Positions 1 through 6,775 of a stretch of 9,611 nt of DNA are shown piece by piece (the stretch's first letter is position 1; every line of letters starts with the position of its first letter). Where the stretch lies: contig CALVER010000043.1 in assembly GCA_944326625.1 (NCBI GenBank), positions 1 through 9,611 on the forward strand, read 5' to 3'. Origin of the DNA: Candidatus Gastranaerophilales bacterium. Lineage in GTDB: Bacteria; Cyanobacteriota; Vampirovibrionia; Gastranaerophilales; Gastranaerophilaceae. The position numbers and the translations under genes are program-made. The notes beneath the pieces are model-generated. The model was not told the origin of the DNA. It was given only the letters and a program-made list of their open reading frames with translations, and did not search any database.

Positions 1-1044
1 TTAATGAAACCCATTTTACTTTTTATGAACGTGCCTGAGGAAATTTTCCATGACGCATACTGGTACATTCAAATTTGTGTTTTCGGACTTTTGACTGCGA
101 ACTATTACAATCTTCTGGCAAGTGTTGTACGGGCGCTCGGTGACAGCAAAACTCCTCTGTATTTTCTGATATTTGCGTCAATACTCAACGTAATTCTTGC
201 CTTAATTTTCATTCTTAACTTTCACTGGGGAGTCCCCGGGTCTGCAATCGCACTTGTGCTTTCTCAAGCTTTTTCCGTAATTCTATGTCTTATATATATT
301 AAAAAACGTTTTCCCATACTTCATTTAAAAAAATCCGACTGGGAATTTAAAAAAGGAAACCGCAAAGAAGATTTTGATTTTATAATGGAACATTTAAACG
401 TCGGTTTTCCGATGGCAATGCAATTTTCCGTCCTAGGGATAGGAATTTTAATTATACAAAGCGTCTGCAACACATTCGGTCCGAATTTAATTGCAGCTAT
501 GACAGCCGCCTTAAGAATAGAACAAATTGCGACCATGCCAATGATTTCATTTGGAGTTGCAGTATCTGTTTTTGTTGCGCAGAATTACGGCGCTAAAAAT
601 CTTCCGAGAATCCGCTACGGTGTTTTAAGAACATCAATGATAAATCTTATATTAAGTATATTTATGGCAATTATCATGCGGCTGTGGGGAACAAATATTG
701 TCGGAACATTCATAGGTACTGAAAAAACAGAAGTAATTAACCTCGCGCATGAATATTTATGGATAAGCACTTTGTTCTATTTCTTCCTCGGTCAAATTTT
801 TATATTCAGAAGCGCACTTCAAGGAATGGGCAGAACCCTTATCCCGCTTACCTCATCATTTGCGGAACTTATGATAAGAGCATTTGCCGCTGTATATTTA
901 GCCGTAAAATTCGGTTATTACGGCATGTTTTATGCAGGTCCTATTGCCTGGATTACAGCATCCGTAATTGTTGCCTTGGGTTACTTTATAAATATTAAAA
1001 AATTAATTTTCAAAAACAAATTCAGCCGACATATTTCTTCATAA
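1..1044 (+). CDS. MATE-family multidrug/cation efflux transporter, 5'-truncated by window edge
   Basis: This is an inner-membrane antiporter of the MATE family (MatE domains), which exports drugs or metabolites in exchange for Na+ or H+. The frame is open from base 1, so the ATG at 4 is probably internal. MATE proteins usually have about 440-460 residues and only 347 codons are present, so roughly the first 100 residues lie upstream. The visible part starts near the end of the first MatE repeat, at the family-like stretch NLLASVVRALGDSKTPLYF (residues 39-57 from the ATG). The second repeat carries IAAMTAALRIEQIATMP and the conserved AQNYGAKN stretch. Many hydrophobic segments fit a multi-pass membrane protein. 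The C-terminus is basic, as expected for a cytoplasmic tail. The TAA stop overlaps the 3' end of the convergent regulator remnant by 6 bp, and no terminator is visible between them. The substrate cannot be told from sequence. Confidence 0.9.
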   Translation, partial: LMKPILLFMNVPEEIFHDAYWYIQICVFGLLTANYYNLLASVVRALGDSKTPLYFLIFASILNVILALIFILNFHWGVPGSAIALVLSQAFSVILCLIYIKKRFPILHLKKSDWEFKKGNRKEDFDFIMEHLNVGFPMAMQFSVLGIGILIIQSVCNTFGPNLIAAMTAALRIEQIATMPMISFGVAVSVFVAQNYGAKNLPRIRYGVLRTSMINLILSIFMAIIMRLWGTNIVGTFIGTEKTEVINLAHEYLWISTLFYFFLGQIFIFRSALQGMGRTLIPLTSSFAELMIRAFAAVYLAVKFGYYGMFYAGPIAWITASVIVALGYFINIKKLIFKNKFSRHISS

Positions 1045-1369
1045 AGCATTCAAAAAAGCGTCTAAAAGTACCAATTTTTCCTTATTGTTTTTATATTTTT
1101 CAACTTTTTTTAATATATTTTGATAAAATAAATCCAAATTATCATCATTTTTTACAAGAAACAATTTAAACACATCCACATTTAGAACATCAGCGATTTT
1201 AGCAAGAGTTTTGGCCGTTACAAAACCTTTTCCTGTTTCAATCAAACTACAAAGATGTCGTACCGATTTCAATAGCTTCGGCAAAAGTTTCCTGGCTGTA
1301 TCCTGCAGCTTTCCTGTATTTTTTTATATTATTTCCAAGATTTTTACATACTTCCAAAGTCATATTCAT
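1039..1369 (-). pseudogene. XRE-type helix-turn-helix regulator, broken by a one-base frameshift
   Basis: Reading leftwards from the ATG at 1369 gives 40 codons beginning MNMTLEVCKNLGNNIKKYR, then a TAG stop at 1249-1247. Removing one base (T on the minus strand, position 1249) joins this to the frame ending at 1039. The joined protein is about 109 residues and reads YSQETFAEAIEIGTTSLSLI then ETGKGFVTAKTLAKIADVLN, an ordinary HTH_3/XRE domain with the spacing SQ...I-G-T-T-S-L-S-L-I-E-x-G-K. The family binds DNA as dimers and often controls neighbouring genes. The second fragment has a nominal ATG at 1284, but that frame lacks the first two helices, so it is probably not a functional DNA-binding protein alone. 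The break is not in a long homopolymer, so it is either a true mutation or a sequencing error. The gene faces away from the autotransporter, which puts its own control region beside that promoter. Confidence 0.8.
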
Positions 1370-1409
1370 GCTATAAATATTTTACTTTAATATCTTGGGA
1401 TAAATAATT

Positions 1410-1442
1410 GTATTAAACTAGTTGACATATTAAATTTAATAC
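1410..1442. promoter_or_regulatory. Inverted repeat over the -35 box, candidate operator
   Basis: GTATTAAA (1410-1417) and TTTAATAC (1435-1442) are perfect 8-bp inverted arms with 17 bp between them. The centre of symmetry falls on the TTGACA box. A dimeric repressor bound here would block the autotransporter promoter, and the XRE-type regulator encoded divergently next door is the obvious candidate. The arms are mostly A and T, so a chance match is possible; assignment to the XRE protein is inference. Confidence 0.3.
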
Positions 1443-1450
1443 TATACAAT
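1422..1450 (+). promoter_or_regulatory. Sigma-70-type promoter of the autotransporter gene
   Basis: A consensus -35 box TTGACA (1422-1427) is followed by 17 bp and a -10 box TACAAT (1445-1450, 5 of 6 matches to TATAAT). Transcription would begin near 1457, leaving a leader of about 70 nt before the ATG at 1529. The surrounding DNA is extremely AT-rich, which produces -10-like hexamers by chance, but an exact -35 box at exact spacing is less likely to be accidental. Confidence 0.65.
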
Positions 1451-1528
1451 AAAATAGAAATATGAATTATAATAATACAGGGAATTAATATTAAATATTA
1501 AATAACTTTTAAAACAGAGGAATGAATT

Positions 1529-4500
1529 ATGGCGAGAAAAAGAAAATTACTGGCAACTGCGATAATATTATCGGCTTTTGCAATGAACATGAGTGAAGCG
1601 CGTCAAGTTATTGATTCAAATACATCATATTCAATAGCTGACACAACAGTAAGCTCTCAAACAGGAAACGGATTTGGCGGTGCATATCAATTTATAGATA
1701 ATAAATCCGATCCGAATATCAGAAGTCCGTTAAATGTCGCAATTTCAAATACGGTATTTGAAAATAACAACGCAACCGGAAGCGGATATGGCGGCAGCTT
1801 TTTTGTTCAAGACGGTACTGTAAATATTGATAACAGTACTTTCCAAAACAACATTGCTAACTGGGATGGCGGCGCTATATCAACATCATTCCCCAAAAAC
1901 ATTCCGGCAAATGCAGGCCCTAAACTTGTCATAAATAATTCCACCTTTGACAATAACGAAGCAACCGTATATTCAGGCGGTGCTATAGGACTTTATTCAG
2001 AAGCTGAAATCAATAACACCAAATTCACAAATAACAACGCAGGCGGTCATAATCCGGCTGATTCTACCGACGGCGGCGGTGCTATTTATTTAGGCGGCTG
2101 GGGACAGTTAACCCTGAATAATTCCGAATTTACAGGCAACTCATCAAACAGAGGCGGTGCAATCGGTACAACTGATGCCGGAATAGGAACAACACATTAT
2201 TTCAATATAAGCAATACCACTTTTGATAATAACAATGCTACTTTACAGGGCGGCGCTATTTTCTCAAAATTCACAAACGATGCGACAGGAAACCAGAGCT
2301 TAATTACAGGCTCAACGTTTAAAAACAATACAGCAGGCACGGAAGGCGGCGCTGTATATAATAAAGGTACACTGACCGTCGATAACACGACATTTGATAA
2401 CAACTCCGCACAATATGGCGGCGGTTTCTTTAACCAAACTGGCGCTACAGCTAACTTTAAAGATAATATACGCTTTACAAACAATACAGCCCAGAAAAAC
2501 GGCGGCGGCGTTTATAACTACACCGGCGCTACAATGACTATCGGCGATAATGCTTCTTTTTCAGGCAATAAAGCTGTTGAAGCAGCCGGCGGTGCTGTTC
2601 AAAACATGGGCGACTTAACTATCGGCGATAATACCAAATTTGAAAATAACACAGCCGCATGGGGCGGTGCTGCTGTTTACGGCGGTTCAAGAGACGGACA
2701 GGGTTCATCAACAACCATCGGTAACAACGCTGTTTTCATAAACAATACTCTGACTGATTCAAAATCTTACGGTGGTGCTATTTACCTTGAAAACGACGAA
2801 AAGGATACCACAAGTTTTACTTTAGGCACAAATTCGTATTTTGAAGGCAACTCAGCATATCAAGGCGGTGCAATATTTATAAATGAAGCCATAGACACTG
2901 CAATCGGACAGGGAGCTATTTTCAACACCAATACCGCGTCCAATCACGGCGGTGCGATTTATAATAAATCAGATATAGCCTTGTCAGACGCTACATTTAT
3001 GAATAATACGGCCAGTAAATACGGCGGAGCTATTTATAATGACACGGGAGCAAACATAAACCTGGGTGATAATACGAAATTTAACACCAACACAGCAAAT
3101 TTAGGCGGTGCAGTCTACGGTAACAAAGAAGGTTCCGTAACACTTGGTGCAAATGCCGAATTTACCAATAACACATCAAATTCACACGGCGGTGCGGTAT
3201 ATCTGACAAACGGCCATGACTTGACGGTCGGTGACAATGCAAAATTTATCCATAATACCGCAAACGGCACTCTCGGAAATGGCGGTGCAATTTATTCATA
3301 CAATAGCAAAACAAATTCAAATACCGTTAAAATCGGTAATAACGCTGAATTTTCAAACAACTCAACTTTGAATAAAGAAGGCGGAGCTATTTACAACGGC
3401 ACAAACACAACTTTGGAAATCGGCAGCAGTTCAGTATTTGCCAACAACTCGGCAAACGGAACAGCCTCTAAAGGCGGCGCTATTTATAATATCGGCAGTG
3501 CAATGACTATCGGCGATAATGCTTCTTTCATTTCAAATAAAGCAGTTCAAGGCGGTGCGTTATTCCAGGGCGTTGACGGCAAGTTAAGTTTGAATAATGC
3601 AACATTTGCTCAAAACATCGCAACCGGAAATGAAACATCTTCCGCAGGCGGTGCTATATTTATATCAGAAAAAAATACTCAAGATGTAAATATTACAAAC
3701 TCAATATTCGACGGTAACAAATCCGATGCCGCAGGCGGCGCAATATTACAGGCAAACGGCTCAACATCAACAATCAATATTGATAACACTATATTCACAA
3801 ATAACGAAACAGGAGCCGAAGGCGGCGCGCTTGTTTCAGACAGTATTTTAAATGTAACAAACTCAACTTTCTCAGGCAACAAAACCACCGGAACAAATAT
3901 TGACCCTGACACTCCTTTGAATTCAAACGGAGGCGGCGGTGCAATATTCTTGTATGACGAAGGCAAAGTTACAATTTCAAATTCAAACTTTGACAATAAC
4001 TCATCAGGAACTTACGGCGGTGCAATAGGTACAAGAATTGATGCTTCAAGCAATAATTCATCTTTGTCCGTTGAAAATTCAAGCTTTACAGGCAACTCAG
4101 CAAACGCCGACGGCGGTGCGATTGCTGCATTCATTGATGCAGCAGTAAAAGATACAAGCTTTGTTAACAATACATCAGGCGGAAACGGCGGAGCTATTTA
4201 TGCAAAAGAAAATCTGTCAATTACGGCCGACAAAAATGATGTCGTATTCTCCGGCAACAGTGCCTCTGACGGCGGCGACATTTTCATGGCCGGCGACGCA
4301 GGTAAAGAACTTAGCATGAATATCGGTGATGACAAATCCGTTGTTATTTCAAGCGGTATTTCCGGTACTAATAAATACAATATGAATGTTGACGGTACCG
4401 GTACATTGAATTTACAGTCTTATATTAAAAATGCTGATATGACTGTTAACGGTATGTCTACATTATGGTTGAACAACGGTTCACAAGTTGCCGGAAACAA

Positions 4501-5953
4501 TAACACAATTACCTTGAATAACGGAACTGAATTACTTACAATAAACAATCAGCTTGATAATTTTGAAGACGGTTTGTTTAATGTAAACGGTGAAGTTTCT
4601 CTCGGCGTTGACGCTGATTTGGCATCAGGAAAAGCTGACTATTTCCAAGGAATAAACTACGGTCAGGACGGAAAAATCGTAATCGAAGGCGTTAACCCAA
4701 CAACTACAACTTCAACTAAAGATAATTTCTCATTTAATATATATGAAGCAACCGGCATTGACCCGACAAAAGCATCTATAGATGAAGATTTCGTCGCTAT
4801 GGATACATTATCACCGATAAGATGGTTAAAAGGTTCAATTGACCAAAACGGTATTGTAACATACGGTGGCAGAGGTAACGCTTGGAGCGACTTTAACCCG
4901 TCAGTTATGGTTAGCCCTGTTGCAGCACAACTCGGCGGTTATCTCGTTCAGTTGAATTCTTATGATCAAGCATTTATGAACCTTGATATGAAAATGCTTA
5001 TGACGCAGGAAGAACGTAAAGCATTAAGAATGAGAAACAGTTACGCAGCAGCCGGCGGCTCAACAACACCTATGGTATTTTCACCTACATATCTTCCTGA
5101 AAAACAATCTGCAGGCTGGGTAAGACCTTATGCAACATTTGAAAACGTCAGACTTGACGGCGGCCCGAGAGTTTCAAACGTAATGTACGGAACATTCTTC
5201 GGTGCTGACAGCGAAATGTATGAACTCAAAAACGGTGCAGAAGCTCAATTCAGTGTATATGCAGGTTACAACGGTTCTCACCAGGCATTTTCAGGTAACA
5301 GCTTATGGCAAAACGGCGGTACATTAGGTTTGACAGGTATTGTCTATAAAAATAACTTCTTTACAGCATTAACCGCAAACGCAGGTGCAAGCGTTGTTGA
5401 TGCAACAACAATGTACGGTGCTGAAGACTTCCCGATGTTAATGGCAGGTGTCGCTTCAAAAACCGGTTATAACTGGGAACTTGCAAATGGAAAATTCATA
5501 ATTCAGCCGAATTATTTAATGTCTTATTCATTTGTTAATACTTTTGATTACACAAATGCAGCAGGCGTCAGAATGAAGTCAGACCCGCTGAACGCTATCC
5601 AAATAGCTCCGGGTGTAAAATTCATAGGCAATTTGAAAAACGGCTGGCAGCCATATATCAACTTAAGAATGGTTTGGAATATTATGGATAAAACCGATTT
5701 CGTTGCGGCGAATACATCTATTCCTGACTTATCAGTAAAACCATACTTTGAATACGGTCTTGGTTTACAAAAACGCTGGGGCGAAAGATTCACCGGCTAT
5801 GGACAAGTTATGTTCAGAAACGGCGGCAGAAACGGTTTGACCATGGGCTTCGGCTTCAGATGGGCTCTTGGTAAAGCTCCGTCAAAGGCTTACATGGGCA
5901 GCGGTGACGTAATAAAAGAACCGGCAAAATTAAAATTAAGCAATATTAAATAA
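1529..5953 (+). CDS. Polymorphic-outer-membrane-protein-like autotransporter (beta-helix passenger, C-terminal barrel)
   Basis: This is a 1474-residue secreted surface protein. Residues 1-24 form a signal peptide: basic MARKRK, a hydrophobic core, then SEA with probable cleavage before R25. Residues about 50-920 carry some 30 repeats of GGA(I/V)xx paired with FxxN(N/T)xA, the pattern of chlamydial Pmp proteins and other right-handed parallel beta-helices. Residues about 925-1130 are a less regular beta-rich stem. Residues about 1130-1165 look helical (PVAAQLGGYLVQLNSYDQAF), the usual position of the helix threading an autotransporter pore. Residues about 1195-1445 alternate in barrel style from GWVRPYATFE to GFGFRW, as in a type V secretion beta-domain. 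I see no cysteine in the whole protein, typical of autotransporters. A 29-residue tail follows the last aromatic residue, which is unusual. The start is fixed by AGAGGA (1516-1521), 7 bp before the ATG. Likely roles are adhesion or antigenic surface display; the ligand is unknown. Confidence 0.88.
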   Translation: MARKRKLLATAIILSAFAMNMSEARQVIDSNTSYSIADTTVSSQTGNGFGGAYQFIDNKSDPNIRSPLNVAISNTVFENNNATGSGYGGSFFVQDGTVNIDNSTFQNNIANWDGGAISTSFPKNIPANAGPKLVINNSTFDNNEATVYSGGAIGLYSEAEINNTKFTNNNAGGHNPADSTDGGGAIYLGGWGQLTLNNSEFTGNSSNRGGAIGTTDAGIGTTHYFNISNTTFDNNNATLQGGAIFSKFTNDATGNQSLITGSTFKNNTAGTEGGAVYNKGTLTVDNTTFDNNSAQYGGGFFNQTGATANFKDNIRFTNNTAQKNGGGVYNYTGATMTIGDNASFSGNKAVEAAGGAVQNMGDLTIGDNTKFENNTAAWGGAAVYGGSRDGQGSSTTIGNNAVFINNTLTDSKSYGGAIYLENDEKDTTSFTLGTNSYFEGNSAYQGGAIFINEAIDTAIGQGAIFNTNTASNHGGAIYNKSDIALSDATFMNNTASKYGGAIYNDTGANINLGDNTKFNTNTANLGGAVYGNKEGSVTLGANAEFTNNTSNSHGGAVYLTNGHDLTVGDNAKFIHNTANGTLGNGGAIYSYNSKTNSNTVKIGNNAEFSNNSTLNKEGGAIYNGTNTTLEIGSSSVFANNSANGTASKGGAIYNIGSAMTIGDNASFISNKAVQGGALFQGVDGKLSLNNATFAQNIATGNETSSAGGAIFISEKNTQDVNITNSIFDGNKSDAAGGAILQANGSTSTINIDNTIFTNNETGAEGGALVSDSILNVTNSTFSGNKTTGTNIDPDTPLNSNGGGGAIFLYDEGKVTISNSNFDNNSSGTYGGAIGTRIDASSNNSSLSVENSSFTGNSANADGGAIAAFIDAAVKDTSFVNNTSGGNGGAIYAKENLSITADKNDVVFSGNSASDGGDIFMAGDAGKELSMNIGDDKSVVISSGISGTNKYNMNVDGTGTLNLQSYIKNADMTVNGMSTLWLNNGSQVAGNNNTITLNNGTELLTINNQLDNFEDGLFNVNGEVSLGVDADLASGKADYFQGINYGQDGKIVIEGVNPTTTTSTKDNFSFNIYEATGIDPTKASIDEDFVAMDTLSPIRWLKGSIDQNGIVTYGGRGNAWSDFNPSVMVSPVAAQLGGYLVQLNSYDQAFMNLDMKMLMTQEERKALRMRNSYAAAGGSTTPMVFSPTYLPEKQSAGWVRPYATFENVRLDGGPRVSNVMYGTFFGADSEMYELKNGAEAQFSVYAGYNGSHQAFSGNSLWQNGGTLGLTGIVYKNNFFTALTANAGASVVDATTMYGAEDFPMLMAGVASKTGYNWELANGKFIIQPNYLMSYSFVNTFDYTNAAGVRMKSDPLNAIQIAPGVKFIGNLKNGWQPYINLRMVWNIMDKTDFVAANTSIPDLSVKPYFEYGLGLQKRWGERFTGYGQVMFRNGGRNGLTMGFGFRWALGKAPSKAYMGSGDVIKEPAKLKLSNIK
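2532..2559 (+). repeat. 28-bp exact direct repeat, copy 1 (partner at 3501-3528)
   Basis: These 28 bp, coding for MTIGDNASF, recur exactly at 3501-3528. The copies lie 969 bp apart, which is 323 codons, so recombination between them would remove a block of modules without changing frame. They look like a recent internal duplication or gene conversion within an otherwise diverged repeat array. Confidence 0.85.
3501..3528 (+). repeat. 28-bp exact direct repeat, copy 2 (partner at 2532-2559)
   Basis: This is the second exact copy of the segment coding for MTIGDNASF. Beyond the 28 bp the copies differ but still encode related residues: FSGNKAVEAAGGAV at the first copy and FISNKAVQGGAL here. Confidence 0.85.
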
Positions 5954-5980
5954 AAAGCGGGTTTTAAAACCCGCTTTTTT
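5952..5980. terminator. Bidirectional rho-independent terminator between convergent genes
   Basis: The stem GCGGG (5957-5961) / CCCGC (5970-5974) is extended by five A-T pairs on its outer side, with the 8-nt loop TTTTAAAA. A run of six T follows on the plus strand and a matching run of T on the minus strand, so it can stop transcription from both sides. It starts at the TAA of the autotransporter gene and contains the TAA of the convergent DJ-1-like gene (5964-5966) in the loop. Confidence 0.88.
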
Positions 5981-6641
5981 CTTCAAAATACTGTACAATA
6001 GTACCGGCGAATGTTTCAGATGACTGATAATTTTGCCCTGTGATAATATTTCCGTCAACAATAACATTAATCTCACCTACACCTTGTTTTTCAAATATTG
6101 CATGCCTGTCTTTTAAAGCATCTTCAAGGCTAAACGGCAAAAGTTCCGTCTTTTTATAGAATTCTTCTTCCTCATTTGTAAAACATGTTATGCGTTTACC
6201 CGAAACAACATAATCTCCGTCATCTTTTTTGGCCATTAATAAACCGGCCGGCCCATGGCATACGGCGGCGATAAGTTTACCATTGTTATAAAAATCAGAC
6301 ACAATCTCTCCGACAAGTTCACTTTCCGCAATATCAAACATAGGTCCGTGTCCGCCGGGGAAAACAATTGCGTCATACATATTTATATCAAAATTCTGCA
6401 ATTTTTCTGTATTATCCAGAGCTTTTTTTGCATCATGCCATTTTATATCGTTTATAAAATTTTCACTTTGCGGATCAAGCAAAACCTCTCCGCCGGCTAA
6501 GCTCGCAACACTCACATGATAACCGTTTTCCAAAAACGTTACATAAGGCACGGCAAATTCTTCAAACCATAAACCCGTACGAGTTTTCCCGTCACCAAAA
6601 TAATCAACATTTGTTACAACCATTAAAATATTTTTTGTCAT
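5964..6641 (-). CDS. DJ-1/PfpI-superfamily protein (Hsp31-like, type 1 glutamine amidotransferase fold)
   Basis: This 225-residue cytoplasmic protein is of the class I glutamine amidotransferase-like fold. The nucleophile elbow AAVCHGPAGL holds Cys128 followed by His129. The early TGLWFEEFAVPY stretch (residues 22-33) supplies the acidic residue (Glu27 or Glu28) expected to contact that cysteine in Hsp31-like members. VFPGGHGPMFD (93-103) is the glycine-rich oxyanion loop. The length and the TGxWxEE pattern fit the Hsp31 / YDR533C-like subgroup, whose members include glutathione-independent glyoxalases (methylglyoxal to lactate), deglycases and holding chaperones. Which activity applies here cannot be read from sequence. 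The start is firm: AAGGAGG (6650-6656) lies 8 bp before the ATG. A TATAAT hexamer (minus strand, 6712-6717) could be its -10 box, but no good -35 fits. It is transcribed divergently from enolase and convergently with the autotransporter. Confidence 0.88.
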   Translation of the reverse strand: MTKNILMVVTNVDYFGDGKTRTGLWFEEFAVPYVTFLENGYHVSVASLAGGEVLLDPQSENFINDIKWHDAKKALDNTEKLQNFDINMYDAIVFPGGHGPMFDIAESELVGEIVSDFYNNGKLIAAVCHGPAGLLMAKKDDGDYVVSGKRITCFTNEEEEFYKKTELLPFSLEDALKDRHAIFEKQGVGEINVIVDGNIITGQNYQSSETFAGTIVQYFEEKSGF

Positions 6642-6775
6642 ACTAATTTCCTCCTTAAAAAAGGATAAAGTAAATCCTAAATGTATACATCAGAAAAAAT
6701 GATTATAAAAGATTATACTATCCGTTAATTTAAAAAACTGCCAATAAAATTATATTGAATAAAAAGGAGAAATTT

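Larger units (their letters stand above)
1676..4285 (+). repeat. About 30 degenerate GGAI/FxxN-coding modules of the passenger
   Basis: The passenger is built from modules of roughly 20-40 codons. Each has a Gly-Gly-Ala-(Ile/Val) turn, most often written ggcggtgc or ggcggcgc, and a Phe-x-x-Asn motif. I count 30 Gly-Gly turns, from GGAYQF at residue 50 to GGDIFM at residue 915. Some modules carry an (T/L)IGDNxxF strand, others an N-N-(S/T)-x-F strand, so at least two sub-types alternate. The DNA copies have mostly drifted apart. Confidence 0.85.

Noticed and set aside
1039..1284. Intact 81-residue regulator starting at ATG 1284
   Set aside because: That frame begins in the middle of the HTH domain with unrelated residues; the missing helices are encoded in the adjacent frame up to 1369, so a frameshifted gene explains the data better.
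2197..4380. Minus-strand open frames inside the autotransporter gene
   Set aside because: They are antisense reflections of the Gly/Asn-rich repeats, with no ribosome-binding sites and low-complexity Pro/Val/Leu-rich products.
6662..6678. AGGAT / ATCCT hairpin with a T-run in the leader of the DJ-1-like gene
   Set aside because: The stem is only 5 bp and mostly A-T, too weak to claim as an attenuator.
6755..6775. Longer enolase start at TTG 6755
   Set aside because: The clear AAGGAG at 6764-6769 lies inside this extension, and the added residues are absent from usual enolase N-termini.
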